The notes under the pieces are model-generated. The model did no database searches. It had not been told where the DNA came from and saw nothing but the letters and a program-made list of their open reading frames with translations. A stretch of 35,652 nt of DNA. It comes from Alphaproteobacteria bacterium (GTDB lineage: Bacteria; Pseudomonadota; Alphaproteobacteria; Rhodospirillales; Magnetovibrionaceae). Of this stretch, positions 1-8,033 are shown one piece after another (the first letter of the stretch is position 1; each line of letters begins with the position of its first letter). The stretch covers positions 1 to 35,652 of the forward strand of contig JADGBG010000020.1 of the NCBI GenBank assembly GCA_015231605.1. The letters run 5' to 3'. Position numbers and translations under genes: made by a program.

Positions 1-671
1 GCGCCCTTGCCGCCGTGGGCCACGGACCAGCCGACGGGGTCGGCGAGGAAGTCCTTCACGCCCTGGATGGCTTCGGGCGAGAACGCTTGGCGCTGTTCGG
101 CGACTTCCAGCACGTCCTGCCAGGTGGCCAGGTAGTGCATCGTCACGCCCGCCTGGGTCAGCGTGTCCAGCGCGCCGGGGAACGCGCCGTAGAAGAACAC
201 CACGAACACGTCCGACACGCTCGCGCCCGCGGTCTTGAGCGCGTTGACGAAGTTGATCTTGGAGCCGCCGTCGGTGGCCAGATCTTCGACCAGAAGCACG
301 TGGCTGCCTTCCGGCATGTGGCCTTCGATCTGGGCGTTGCGACCGAACCCCTTGGGCTTCTTGCGCACGTACAGCATCGGCTTGTCGAGCAGGTGGGAAA
401 TCCATGCGGAGTACGGGATGCCCGCCGTTTCGCCGCCGGCCACCGCGTCCATCGCGGCGACGTCGCAGTTGGCCTTCAGGGTTTCGACGGCAAGTTCCAT
501 CATGCGGGTGCGTTCCGCCGGGAACGAGATCAGCTTGCGGCAGTCGATGTACACTGGGCTGGCCCAGCCCGCCGTCAGGGTATAGGGCTCTTCGGGCCGG
601 AAATTCACGGCTTCGATGTCGAGAAGGATCTTGGCGGCTTCCAGACCGGCGGGGTTGCGCACGACGCTCAC
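1..671 (-). CDS. pyrE: Orotate phosphoribosyltransferase (3' end cut by the window edge)
   Basis: Joins orotate to PRPP to make orotidine 5'-monophosphate in cytosolic de novo pyrimidine synthesis. The frame reads without a stop from the GTG at 669-671 to the left edge (223 codons visible). The family is roughly 210-230 residues, so little should be missing. The PRPP-binding loop is clear (VLLVEDLATDGGSK, two acidic residues then T-D-G-G), preceded by the YVRKKPKGFGR segment typical of OPRTs. The GTG start is chosen because GGGAGA lies 7 bases upstream and no ATG in frame has a better ribosome site. hspQ lies 70 bases upstream on the same strand and may be co-transcribed. Family assignment is secure from the PRPP motif and overall sequence. 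Confidence 0.93.
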   Translation of the reverse strand, partial: MSVVRNPAGLEAAKILLDIEAVNFRPEEPYTLTAGWASPVYIDCRKLISFPAERTRMMELAVETLKANCDVAAMDAVAGGETAGIPYSAWISHLLDKPMLYVRKKPKGFGRNAQIEGHMPEGSHVLLVEDLATDGGSKINFVNALKTAGASVSDVFVVFFYGAFPGALDTLTQAGVTMHYLATWQDVLEVAEQRQAFSPEAIQGVKDFLADPVGWSVAHGGKG

Positions 672-741
672 GGCGGGGTCTCCCTGACTAGGATTGCGAT
701 GCGTGACGTTTATGGCCGTGGGGCCGCGGCTTGTAAAGGTC

Positions 742-1059
742 TCAGTTCACCTGGCCGCGCCGGGGAACGTACCCGCCCGCGTTCAGGCGTTCGAAATACT
801 TGTCCACGTCCGGATGGCGGATCGGGCCGCCCTCGGCGTCGGGCTCCAGATTGCGTTCGCTGACGTACGACAGATCCGCCGAGCCGTCCACCAGCACGTG
901 GTACCATGGGCACGAACTAACACCGCCCCGCGTTTCCGGGGCGTTCATGGCGCGCCCGACACGGAAATGCGCGTCCACGTCCACCACCACGCCCCGATAT
1001 CCCAGCAGCGTGTTGTGCACCAGTTGGCCGACCGTGTATTTCGCCGATTTTCCTGACAT
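742..1059 (-). CDS. hspQ: Heat shock protein HspQ (hemimethylated-DNA-binding/YccV-like domain)
   Basis: A small cytosolic protein of 105 residues. Enterobacterial HspQ acts as a specificity factor for Lon protease and was first described as a hemimethylated-DNA binder; which role applies here is not shown by sequence. Seen: the family core KYTVGQLVHN, then GYRGVVVDVDAHF, then WYHVLVDGS and a SYVSERNL segment, which together form the YccV beta-barrel signature. The ATG at 1057-1059 has GGAA about 7 bases upstream. The C-terminal tail (HPDVDKYFERLNAGGYVPRRGQVN) is typical of alphaproteobacterial members. It lies just upstream of pyrE on the same strand. I saw no convincing sigma-32 promoter in the 208 bases upstream. 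Confidence 0.9.
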   Translation of the reverse strand: MSGKSAKYTVGQLVHNTLLGYRGVVVDVDAHFRVGRAMNAPETRGGVSSCPWYHVLVDGSADLSYVSERNLEPDAEGGPIRHPDVDKYFERLNAGGYVPRRGQVN

Positions 1060-1267
1060 GGGAGCGTTCCATCCTGTCGCGCCGACCCATCAAGACTCCC
1101 GTGAAAAGAGACATCGGTCAACAGGCATGTTGTCGGAAAGATCACTGCGGTGCTGGACATTCGCTTCGATGCCAATATCATCTCCACGCGCACCACCACC
1201 CCGGCGATCCGTCGCCGTTCGCTGGACCGGGGTGCGAAGGTTTGAAATCGCCTGGATTGGAGACGAC

Positions 1268-2263
1268 ATGGCCCTGCAGGGGGATAACGCGCGGGTTTGG
1301 CTGCTGATCGACGATCGCGCCGGGAACCGGGCGCAGGTTCTGGGCGTGGCGCGCGCGCTGGGCCTGCCGTTCGAGATCAAGACCATCGAATACACCATCG
1401 CCGCCGAGCTGCCCAATTACATGCTGATGGCGTCGTTCAGCATGCTGACCCGCAACTGCCGCGTCAATCTGGCCGCGCCCTGGCCGGACGTGGTGATCGC
1501 GGCGGGGCGGCGCACCGCCCCGGTGGCGCGGCGCATCAAGGAGCTGTCCGGCGGCAAGGCGTTCCTGACGCAGATCATGCATCCGGGATCCAGTGGCGAG
1601 GACGATTTCCAGCTGATCGCCGTGCCGCGCCACGACGGCATGGCCCCGGCCCCCAACAGGTTCGAAGTCACCGGCGCGCCCCATGGCGTGACGCCGGAAA
1701 CGCTGGCCGAGGCGCGTCTGGCCTGGACCGGCAAGTTCGACCATCTGCCCAAGCCCTGGGTGGCGTTGATCGTGGGCGGCGACACCAAGCGCAAGACGTT
1801 CAACCCCGACATGGCGCGGGAGTTGGGCGAACGCGCCGCCAAACTGGCGCGGGACGCGGGCGGATCGCTGTTGGTGACGACGTCGCGCCGCTCCACGCCC
1901 GAGGCGACCGGGGCGCTGATCGCGGCGCTGGGCGACGTTCCCGCCAATGTCTTCACGTGGGGGGACGCGGGGGATAACCCGTACATGGGGTATTTGGCGT
2001 TGGCCGATTATGTGATCGTCACGGGGGATTCCGTGTCCATGTGTTCGGAGGCCTGCGCCGCCGGCAAACCGGTCTATATTTTCGCGCCCAAGAAACTGAC
2101 CGCGCACAAGCACGGAAAGCTGCACCAGGATCTCTACGCCAAGGGCCATGCACGGCCGCTGGAGGCCGTGGCCAGCCTGGAGATCTGGAGCCATGAGCCG
2201 CTCAACGCGGCCTATGAAATCGCGGCGGAAATGCGCCGCCGTTTGGGATTGTCGGAGGACTAG
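1268..2263 (+). CDS. ELM1 family protein (DUF1022, mitochondrial-fission-ELM1-like)
   Basis: A protein of 331 residues in the ELM1/DUF1022 family. The plant member takes part in mitochondrial fission; the bacterial role is not established. The fold resembles GT-B nucleotide-sugar-binding enzymes such as MurG, so a glycosyltransferase-like activity is possible but inferred. Motifs seen: WLLIDDRAGNRAQVLGVARALG at the N terminus, VVIAAGRRTAPVARRIK, LIVGGDTKRKTF in the middle, and VTGDSVSMCSEACAAGKPVYIF near the C terminus, the characteristic family block. The frame is open far upstream, but the ATG at 1268 has GGAG 5 bases upstream and begins where family similarity begins. A YbjN-domain gene follows after 4 bases, so the two are probably co-transcribed. 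Confidence 0.85.
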   Translation: MALQGDNARVWLLIDDRAGNRAQVLGVARALGLPFEIKTIEYTIAAELPNYMLMASFSMLTRNCRVNLAAPWPDVVIAAGRRTAPVARRIKELSGGKAFLTQIMHPGSSGEDDFQLIAVPRHDGMAPAPNRFEVTGAPHGVTPETLAEARLAWTGKFDHLPKPWVALIVGGDTKRKTFNPDMARELGERAAKLARDAGGSLLVTTSRRSTPEATGALIAALGDVPANVFTWGDAGDNPYMGYLALADYVIVTGDSVSMCSEACAAGKPVYIFAPKKLTAHKHGKLHQDLYAKGHARPLEAVASLEIWSHEPLNAAYEIAAEMRRRLGLSED

Positions 2264-2267
2264 GGAA

Positions 2268-2774
2268 ATGAAACGCGCCGTCGCCGCCGTTTTCGCCGCC
2301 GCATTCATGGCGGCACAGCCGGGCCAAGCCGCCGACGTGCTGGACGGCCTCACCGCCATGGAACTGAAGTATCTGGTGGAAGGCTGGGGATACCAGGGCT
2401 TTGTCCACGAATCCCCCGAGGAGTTGCCCCAGGTGGTGGTTTCGACCAAGGACGACGCTGAAAAGGAATTCGCCGTGATGCTGACCGGGTGCGAGGCCGG
2501 GGACGCGGCGTTCCACGAAAAACACTGCAAAGGCCTGATGTTCCGCACCATCGTGAAGCCTGGCCATCCGGTGAAGCCGGAAACCTATGCCAAGTGGAAC
2601 AAGGGGCTGAACCTGGCGCGCGCCTACGACGTGGGCGAAGGGCGCGCGCGGTTGCGTTGGCACGTGACCATCGAAGGCGGGGTCACGCGTGAACATATCC
2701 GCGCCATGACGAATCGCTGGCGCGAAGATCTGGCGACGTTCATCGAAACCGTGGAACTGGCCGAGTGGGAATAG
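2268..2774 (+). CDS. Secreted YbjN-domain protein
   Basis: A 168-residue protein starting with a Sec signal peptide: MKR, a hydrophobic Ala/Phe-rich stretch, then a likely cut after AQPGQA. The mature part resembles the YbjN family: an N-terminal LTAMELKYLVEGWGYQG helix-strand, a central beta region, and a C-terminal segment with a conserved N-x-W (TNRWREDLATFIETVEL). YbjN domains are thought to act as chaperone-like or partner-binding folds; no enzymatic role is known. Two Cys residues (in TGCEAG and KHCKGL) could form a disulphide in the periplasm. It starts 4 bases after the ELM1 stop, with AGGGAA next to the start. It converges with the diguanylate cyclase gene, leaving a 13-base gap. Confidence 0.7.
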   Translation: MKRAVAAVFAAAFMAAQPGQAADVLDGLTAMELKYLVEGWGYQGFVHESPEELPQVVVSTKDDAEKEFAVMLTGCEAGDAAFHEKHCKGLMFRTIVKPGHPVKPETYAKWNKGLNLARAYDVGEGRARLRWHVTIEGGVTREHIRAMTNRWREDLATFIETVELAEWE

Positions 2775-2787
2775 AGAGTTTTCCGCG

Positions 2788-4518
2788 TCAGCCCTGGGAA
2801 TGGGGCGCGATGACGAAGCTGTTCTTGCCGGCGCCCTTGACGTCGTACATGGCGTGATCCGCCTGCTTCAGGATGGCTTGCGCACCTTCGCCGTGGTCCG
2901 GATAGCCGGCTATGCCGATGCTGGCGCCGATGTGGCCGGCATGACCGTCCAGATCGAAGGGGCGCGATAGCGCCACGAGGATCTTTTCCGCCACCGGCCG
3001 GGTGTTGTTCAGGTCTTCGAGGTCCACCAGCAAGATGACGAACTCGTCCCCGCCGAGACGCGCCACCGTGTCGTTTTCGCGCACGCAGGCGCGGAGCCTG
3101 TCGGCCACGCCCTTGAGCAGGATGTCGCCCTTGTCGTGGCCCAGGGTGTCGTTGACCGCCTTGAACCCGTCGAGATCGATGAACAGGACCGCGCATTTTC
3201 GGGCATGCCGGCGGGCGTTGTGGATCGCGCCTTCGATGCGGTCCATCAGCAGAATCCGGTTGGGCAGGCCGGTGAGTGTGTCGTGGCTGGCCATGTGGCG
3301 CATCTGGTCCTCGGCGCGGCGGCGTTCCTCGACCTCGTCCTGAAGTTCGCGGGTGCGTTGTTTGACCTTGGCTTCCAGGGTTTCGTTATGCCTGCGCAGC
3401 GCGTCGCTGGATTGGCGGAGCGCGCCCTGCATCATGTTGAACCGATTGGCTAAAATTCCGGTTTCGTCGTTGGAGGGCTCCTCCACCACCGAGAACTCGC
3501 CCCTTTCGGCAATGCGCATGACCTGGCGGGTGAGTTCCGCGATGGGACGGGTCAGGCCGTGGGAAACCGCCACGCCCACCAGGGCCGTCACCGCCGTCAC
3601 CAGGGCCGCCAGCCACACGAAGGTGCGTTGGATGTCGGCTTCGGTTTCGTCGAGGCGCTGGCGCGGCACGGCCAGGAACAGGGAGCCCGGCGTGATCCCG
3701 TCCATCAGCTCCAACGGATTGGCGGCGACGAAGTAGCGCTGGCCGAGAAAACGGGCTTCGATGATTTCATCGGGTTGATCCAGCAGCATCTTGTATTCCA
3801 GGTACGGCAGCGGCAAGTCGCCGATGGGCGTCCCCTCGGCGTCCTTAAGCGTCGATCCCATGACCGCGCGATCGCGCACCACGGCCAGTTCCATGGCGGT
3901 GTTGCGCTTGATGTTTTGCACGAACGCGTTGTCGATGGGTTCGCCGATCAACAACGCGCCGACAATGGAGCCGTTGTCGCGGATCGGCCCCGCCGCGTAC
4001 AGCATGAAGCGGTTGAGTTCGTTGACCACCGCGACGCTGACCTCTCCGGCGTCCAAGGCTCTGCGGACGATCTCGACGTGGCCCATGTTGTCGCCGAAAT
4101 TGCCGGGACTGTGGAAGCGGTAGATCACCACGCCCTCCCGGTTGACCACCGTCGCGCCCTTGGACAGCGCGGTCGGCAGGTGTTCCGTGACATAAGTTTC
4201 CACGGGGGTGCGTCGACCGCCGCGCATGGCTTCGGCCAAACCGTGTTCTTGTTCATCGAGGATCAGGTGGCGCACCCAGTTGGTCCAGGCCTGGGCCTGG
4301 ACATTGAAGACGGTCTTGCTGAATTCCAAAGTGGATTGAAATTCCTGGCTGACCACACGGGTGAAGCCGGATTCTGCGATGCGCAGGCTGAAATAGGCGC
4401 TGACACCCATGGCCAGACACACCAGCAAGACCATGGCGCTCACGACCTTGAACTGCATGCGACGATAAAACGGCAGCTTGGCCGCATCCGACGGGATGGG
4501 AAGGGGGCTGTCCGTCAC
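2788..4518 (-). CDS. Membrane diguanylate cyclase: periplasmic sensor, HAMP, GGDEF
   Basis: Makes c-di-GMP from two GTP at the inner membrane. Of 576 residues, a first membrane helix lies at about 23-45, a large periplasmic sensor region (cache-like, alpha helix then mixed alpha/beta) at about 46-298, a second helix at about 299-319, HAMP at about 320-370, a charged coiled coil at about 370-405, and GGDEF at about 405-570. The active site is intact: GGDEF at 489-493, with the product-inhibition I-site R480-E-N-D483 five residues upstream. The GTG start overlaps the stop of the upstream multiheme cytochrome by four bases (GTGA), so the two are translationally coupled. No EAL domain follows, so this should be a synthase only. 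The sensor ligand cannot be told from sequence; the coupling suggests a redox or respiratory signal. Confidence 0.9.
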   Translation of the reverse strand: MTDSPLPIPSDAAKLPFYRRMQFKVVSAMVLLVCLAMGVSAYFSLRIAESGFTRVVSQEFQSTLEFSKTVFNVQAQAWTNWVRHLILDEQEHGLAEAMRGGRRTPVETYVTEHLPTALSKGATVVNREGVVIYRFHSPGNFGDNMGHVEIVRRALDAGEVSVAVVNELNRFMLYAAGPIRDNGSIVGALLIGEPIDNAFVQNIKRNTAMELAVVRDRAVMGSTLKDAEGTPIGDLPLPYLEYKMLLDQPDEIIEARFLGQRYFVAANPLELMDGITPGSLFLAVPRQRLDETEADIQRTFVWLAALVTAVTALVGVAVSHGLTRPIAELTRQVMRIAERGEFSVVEEPSNDETGILANRFNMMQGALRQSSDALRRHNETLEAKVKQRTRELQDEVEERRRAEDQMRHMASHDTLTGLPNRILLMDRIEGAIHNARRHARKCAVLFIDLDGFKAVNDTLGHDKGDILLKGVADRLRACVRENDTVARLGGDEFVILLVDLEDLNNTRPVAEKILVALSRPFDLDGHAGHIGASIGIAGYPDHGEGAQAILKQADHAMYDVKGAGKNSFVIAPHSQG

Positions 4519-6047
4519 GGCGCGTCCCGGGTCAGGTAATCAAGAACGTGGGCCTGGACGTCGGGTTCCAGCTTCACCTGGACGCCGTAATGGGTGTCCA
4601 GCGTGGACATCACGCGCCGCCAGGTTTCGACGGGTTGGGCCGCCTGGTCGAACACCCGGTGGCAACCGCCGCAGGCCTTCACCACCACTTCGTCGCCGAC
4701 CCGACCGGACCCGTAGAATTTGTCGAATTCCGCGATGGCCCAATCCAGCGGCTTGTCGGCGTGGCAGCCGCCGTTCTGGCACGAATTGGGCACGCCGTAA
4801 TCGCGCGTGGCCAGGGGCGGCACGATGCGGAATGCATGGCTGCGGATGGGGAACGCGCCGCCGGACTCCACGATGTAAGGCATGTGGCAATCGGGGCAGC
4901 CCTTGGACGACGGCGGCCCGGGATAGTGTTGCTGGCCGCGCGCGCCAGCCTTGAACGAGATGCTGTCCACGTGACAGATGCCGCACTTTTGTTGAGGCGG
5001 GGTGGTGTTGCCCCATTTGGCGTGATCGAAGCCGTGGGGTTCGTGGCAGACCGGGCAGGTGAGCCCCTGGGTCGCGGTGTTCAGGGTGGGCTTTTCGCCG
5101 TCGTTGGCGAGGATGTGGTCGGCGCTGTGGCACGACAGGCAGGCGTCCGTCAGCTTGCCCCGGTCCGGCGTGTGGCGCTCTCTCAACAATTCCAGCGCGC
5201 GGCCGTGCTTGGACGCCGAAAAGTCGGCGAATTCCTGGTGCCGGTTCTTCGACAGGCCGATTCCCCACCAGAATTGTTCTTTCTTGTCACGGTCCTGGGT
5301 CATGGGCTGGAAGGTCTCGCCCGGCATGTCTCCCGGCGTGACGTTGAGCGGAAAGTCGAAGGTGGTCTGGATGTGCTCGTCGTCCCTTTGCTGGGTGCCG
5401 CGGGTGTGGCACTGCCCGCACACCGCCGAATTGACGGACGAAATGATGCCGCTGTCCCATTCGGCGGCGTTTTTCTCGTGACAAATGGCGCATTGCGGGT
5501 CCGCACTGCCGCGTGAACGCGCCACGTGGGTGCTGCCGGGACCGTGGCAGGCCTCGCATCCGATGCCGAATTCGGAAAACGTGTAGGTTTCCGGATTGAA
5601 CCCCGTGGTGTGGCAGCCGTTGCACTTCACCGACAGCGGCGTATCCTTCCAGTCCTTGACCTTGTAGGGCACCCATTTCTGCGTCGTGATCATCCATTTT
5701 GCCGTCAACGGATAGTATTCGCCGTCGATCATCCGGGCGTAGACCTGTTCCCACTTGTTGCCGATCACGAACTGGATGTCGTCCTTGGAAAACTTGACGA
5801 TTTCCGGGTCGGCCTTGGACCAGTCGGCGACAATTTCGATGGGGCCGTCGACCGGGTGGAACATTTTCGGGTGCAATGTATTGTCGCGCCAGCTCTCGTA
5901 ATGGGACTGATGGCAATCCTGGCAGCTTTCCGACGTCACGTGATGGGGGCGGGAGGAGAAGTCGCGATGGGTGGTGAAGCCCCAAATCGCGGCGGCGACC
6001 GCGCCGACAACGGCCAACCCCGTCAAGGCCTTGAACATTTTCATCAT
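4515..6047 (-). CDS. Undecaheme-type c-type cytochrome, membrane-anchored or periplasmic
   Basis: A 510-residue electron-transfer or multiheme oxidoreductase protein facing the periplasm. After a signal/anchor segment at about residues 5-23 there are ten CXXCH heme sites, starting at residues 42, 142, 164, 186, 210, 303, 331, 355, 384 and 459, plus an unusual CX4CH at 423-429. The block with NGCHTTGFNP followed by CEACHGPGSTH is common in multiheme cytochromes of the cytochrome c554/hydroxylamine-oxidoreductase superfamily. The C-terminal CGGCH followed by WRRVM..LDTHYG resembles the small diheme DHC domain. The ATG at 6047 is chosen because GGAG lies 11 bases upstream; a GTG at 6092 has no ribosome site. 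It is coupled to the downstream diguanylate cyclase. No known substrate family is recognised. Confidence 0.85.
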   Translation of the reverse strand: MMKMFKALTGLAVVGAVAAAIWGFTTHRDFSSRPHHVTSESCQDCHQSHYESWRDNTLHPKMFHPVDGPIEIVADWSKADPEIVKFSKDDIQFVIGNKWEQVYARMIDGEYYPLTAKWMITTQKWVPYKVKDWKDTPLSVKCNGCHTTGFNPETYTFSEFGIGCEACHGPGSTHVARSRGSADPQCAICHEKNAAEWDSGIISSVNSAVCGQCHTRGTQQRDDEHIQTTFDFPLNVTPGDMPGETFQPMTQDRDKKEQFWWGIGLSKNRHQEFADFSASKHGRALELLRERHTPDRGKLTDACLSCHSADHILANDGEKPTLNTATQGLTCPVCHEPHGFDHAKWGNTTPPQQKCGICHVDSISFKAGARGQQHYPGPPSSKGCPDCHMPYIVESGGAFPIRSHAFRIVPPLATRDYGVPNSCQNGGCHADKPLDWAIAEFDKFYGSGRVGDEVVVKACGGCHRVFDQAAQPVETWRRVMSTLDTHYGVQVKLEPDVQAHVLDYLTRDAP

Positions 6048-6083
6048 CGCCAACACAGCTCCACAGCCAATCCGCAATGGCGA

Positions 6084-6112
6084 ATTATACACTGAAAACA
6101 GCGATTAAATAC
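6084..6112 (-). promoter_or_regulatory. Possible sigma-70-like promoter of the cytochrome-GGDEF pair
   Basis: A perfect TATAAT lies at 6084-6089 on the minus strand, 37 bases upstream of the cytochrome ATG. The -35 position with a 17-base spacer reads GTATTT, a poor match. The surrounding DNA is AT-rich compared with the genes on either side. Inference from motif only. Confidence 0.35.
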
Positions 6113-6148
6113 AAGATTAATCACAAGAAAGGGCGTGGAGCGGTGGCG

Positions 6149-7471
6149 TCAGACGGCCTTGGAATGGCGGCCTTCGCCGGTGCCGAGATAGGCGTCGAAG
6201 GCGCTGGCCACCAGGCGTATGAAGGGGCGCCCTGCTTCCGAGACGGTGACGCGTCCGCCGTCGACGGTGCAGATGCCGTCCTCGACCAGCGGTTTCAGCT
6301 TTTCCAGGTCCCGGGCGAAATGGGTGGGGTCCACCTCGGCGGTCAGGTTGCACATGATGTCCTCGATCACCGCGCGGCGCAGCGTGTCCTCGTCGCTGAG
6401 CGCGATGCCCTTGGCGGTGGCGGGGCGTCCGGCGAAAACGGCTTCGCGGTAGCCCTTCAATGCGCGTTCGTTCTGCACGTAGCCCTGCGGCAGGTAGCCG
6501 ATGGCCGAGGCCCCGAAGCCCAGCATGGCCGGCGCGGTGTCGGTGGTGTAGCCCTGGAAGTTGCGGTGCAGCTCGCCGGTTTCCACGGCATTGGCCATGG
6601 GGTCGTCGGGATGTGCAAAGTGGTCGAAGCCGATCTGCACATAGCCCAGGTGTTTGAGCCGTTCCACGGCCAGCGAGAATTGTTCCCAGCGTTCCGCCGC
6701 GCCGGGCAGATCCTCTTCGCGGATCATCTTCTGGTGCGACTGCATCCACGGCACGTGGGCGTAGCCGAACAGCGCCAGGCGATTGGGCCGCAAATCCACG
6801 GTCATGTCGATCATGGATTCGATTTCCGCCGTTGTCTGTAGCGGCAGGCCGTACATCAGATCCATGTTGATGCGCGAGATGTTGTGCGCGCGCAGCCATT
6901 CGATGACCTGCTTGGTGGTTTCGTAGGGCTGGATGCGGTGGATGGCTTCCTGGACCTTGGGCTCGTACGACTGCACGCCGATGGAGGCGCGGTTGACCCC
7001 GGCGCGCTCCAGGTCGCGGACGTAGTCCTCGGTCGCGGTGCGGGGGTCCAGCTCCACGGCGATTTCGGCGTCGGAGGCCACGTCGAAACGCGCGCGCAGC
7101 TTGTCCAGCGTCGCCATCCAGTCTTCGCCCTTGAGCATGGTCGGCGAGCCGCCGCCCCAGTGCAGGTGCTTGGCCGTCATGCGGGCCGGCAGGGCGTCGG
7201 CGATCAGGTCGACCTCGGCCAGGACCGCGTCCAGGTATTCCTTCACCGGTTCGTAACGCTTCACGATCTTGGTGTAGCAGCCGCAGAACCAACACATTTC
7301 GTCGCAAAACGGGATGTGGAAGTACAGCGACAAGTTGGTCGCGGGGTCCAGTTCGGAAAGCCACTGGCGATACACCGCGCCGTCCACGCCGTCATGAAAA
7401 TGCGGCGCGGTGGGATAGCTGGTGTAGCGCGGGACGCGCAGGTCGTACTTGTTGATCAGGTCGTCGGTCAT
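6149..7471 (-). CDS. hemN: Oxygen-independent coproporphyrinogen III oxidase (radical SAM)
   Basis: Converts coproporphyrinogen III to protoporphyrinogen IX without oxygen, in cytosolic heme synthesis. Of 440 residues (E. coli HemN has 457), the radical SAM cluster C56-X3-C60-X2-C63 followed by G-C65 is intact (FCDEMCWFCGC). The N terminus NKYDLRVPRYTSYPTAPHF, the GGGSPT glycine motif and the C-terminal HemN domain are all present, and the YTSYPT and CGC features separate it from HemW. The ATG at 7469-7471 is chosen because true HemN proteins begin near this residue and GGAAAG lies about 10 bases upstream; an open extension to 7540 lacks family similarity. It lies upstream of the multiheme cytochrome on the same strand, consistent with heme demand under low oxygen. 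Confidence 0.93.
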   Translation of the reverse strand: MTDDLINKYDLRVPRYTSYPTAPHFHDGVDGAVYRQWLSELDPATNLSLYFHIPFCDEMCWFCGCYTKIVKRYEPVKEYLDAVLAEVDLIADALPARMTAKHLHWGGGSPTMLKGEDWMATLDKLRARFDVASDAEIAVELDPRTATEDYVRDLERAGVNRASIGVQSYEPKVQEAIHRIQPYETTKQVIEWLRAHNISRINMDLMYGLPLQTTAEIESMIDMTVDLRPNRLALFGYAHVPWMQSHQKMIREEDLPGAAERWEQFSLAVERLKHLGYVQIGFDHFAHPDDPMANAVETGELHRNFQGYTTDTAPAMLGFGASAIGYLPQGYVQNERALKGYREAVFAGRPATAKGIALSDEDTLRRAVIEDIMCNLTAEVDPTHFARDLEKLKPLVEDGICTVDGGRVTVSEAGRPFIRLVASAFDAYLGTGEGRHSKAV

Positions 7472-7560
7472 CGGGGCGGGACTTTCCGTGTCGGGGAATC
7501 GGATTTCCCATAACGTAAGGCCGCCGGGAAACCAAGGCAAGCGCGGCGGATCAATCCGTC

Positions 7561-7592
7561 AGGGCGGGCAATCGGGTGAACCCGATCGCCCT
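7561..7592 (-). terminator. Hairpin directly after the TadE-like gene; possible terminator or repeat copy
   Basis: The stem AGGGCG/CGCCCT (7561-7566 with 7587-7592) continues, past a 4-base bulge (ggca), into ATCGGG/CCCGAT (7571-7576 with 7581-7586) with a 4-base loop. It begins two bases after the stop of the TadE-like gene. There is no U-run on the minus strand, so intrinsic termination is uncertain. The loop and right arm closely match the hairpin at 22814-22839. Confidence 0.5.
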
Positions 7593-7594
7593 GA

Positions 7595-8020
7595 TCAATC
7601 CGTGCTGTTGACCGGCGTGCGCAGCGACGTGCTGAGCGGCACGTTGGTGAGGTCCACCAGCGGCATCATGTAGTCGAACAGATAGCTGGCGGAAACCGTC
7701 CGGTAGGACACGCCGCCCACCACGTCCGCCCCCGGTTCGTCGGCGGTGAAGGTGATGCCGTCGAACATGTTGCTGACCTGCTCCTGCGCGTAGGTTTCCA
7801 GGTCCGCCTGGGACACCTCGGGGTTGACCATGACGTACCGCGCCGTCTGTTCGACCCCGTATTGCATGATGTTGCGGACGTAAAACAGCCGTCCCAGATC
7901 GACGATGCCAAGGATGAAGATCAGGAAAATGGGCGCGACCAGGGCGAATTCCACCGCCACGGCGGCGCGCTCGCCGCATGCGCCGCGAAGGAAGGTCCGG
8001 AGGGTGCGCGTCTGTCTCAT
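7595..8020 (-). CDS. TadE-like minor pseudopilin
   Basis: A 141-residue pilus assembly protein of the TadE/TadG-like family, inserted in the inner membrane and thought to be processed by the prepilin peptidase and to take part in Flp pilus assembly. The N-terminal segment has the family signature AAVAVEFALVAPIFLIFILGIVDLGR, a pilin-like hydrophobic helix with the conserved Glu at +5. This is followed by a periplasmic region of about 100 residues. The ATG at 8018-8020 is preferred because it lies 13 bases after the preceding gene's stop; an ATG at 8056 would overlap that gene and has no ribosome site. It is the last gene of the minus-strand minor-pilin cluster. Confidence 0.85.
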   Translation of the reverse strand: MRQTRTLRTFLRGACGERAAVAVEFALVAPIFLIFILGIVDLGRLFYVRNIMQYGVEQTARYVMVNPEVSQADLETYAQEQVSNMFDGITFTADEPGADVVGGVSYRTVSASYLFDYMMPLVDLTNVPLSTSLRTPVNSTD

Positions 8021-8033
8021 GGCGGGGCGGGCC

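Noticed and set aside
1060-1267. Heat-shock (sigma-32) promoter of hspQ
   Set aside because: CTTGAT is present upstream, but no matching -10 lies at the right distance.
6104-6125. FNR or CRP site upstream of the multiheme cytochrome (TTGTGATTAATCTTG)
   Set aside because: Only one half-site fits; the second half lacks the required symmetry.
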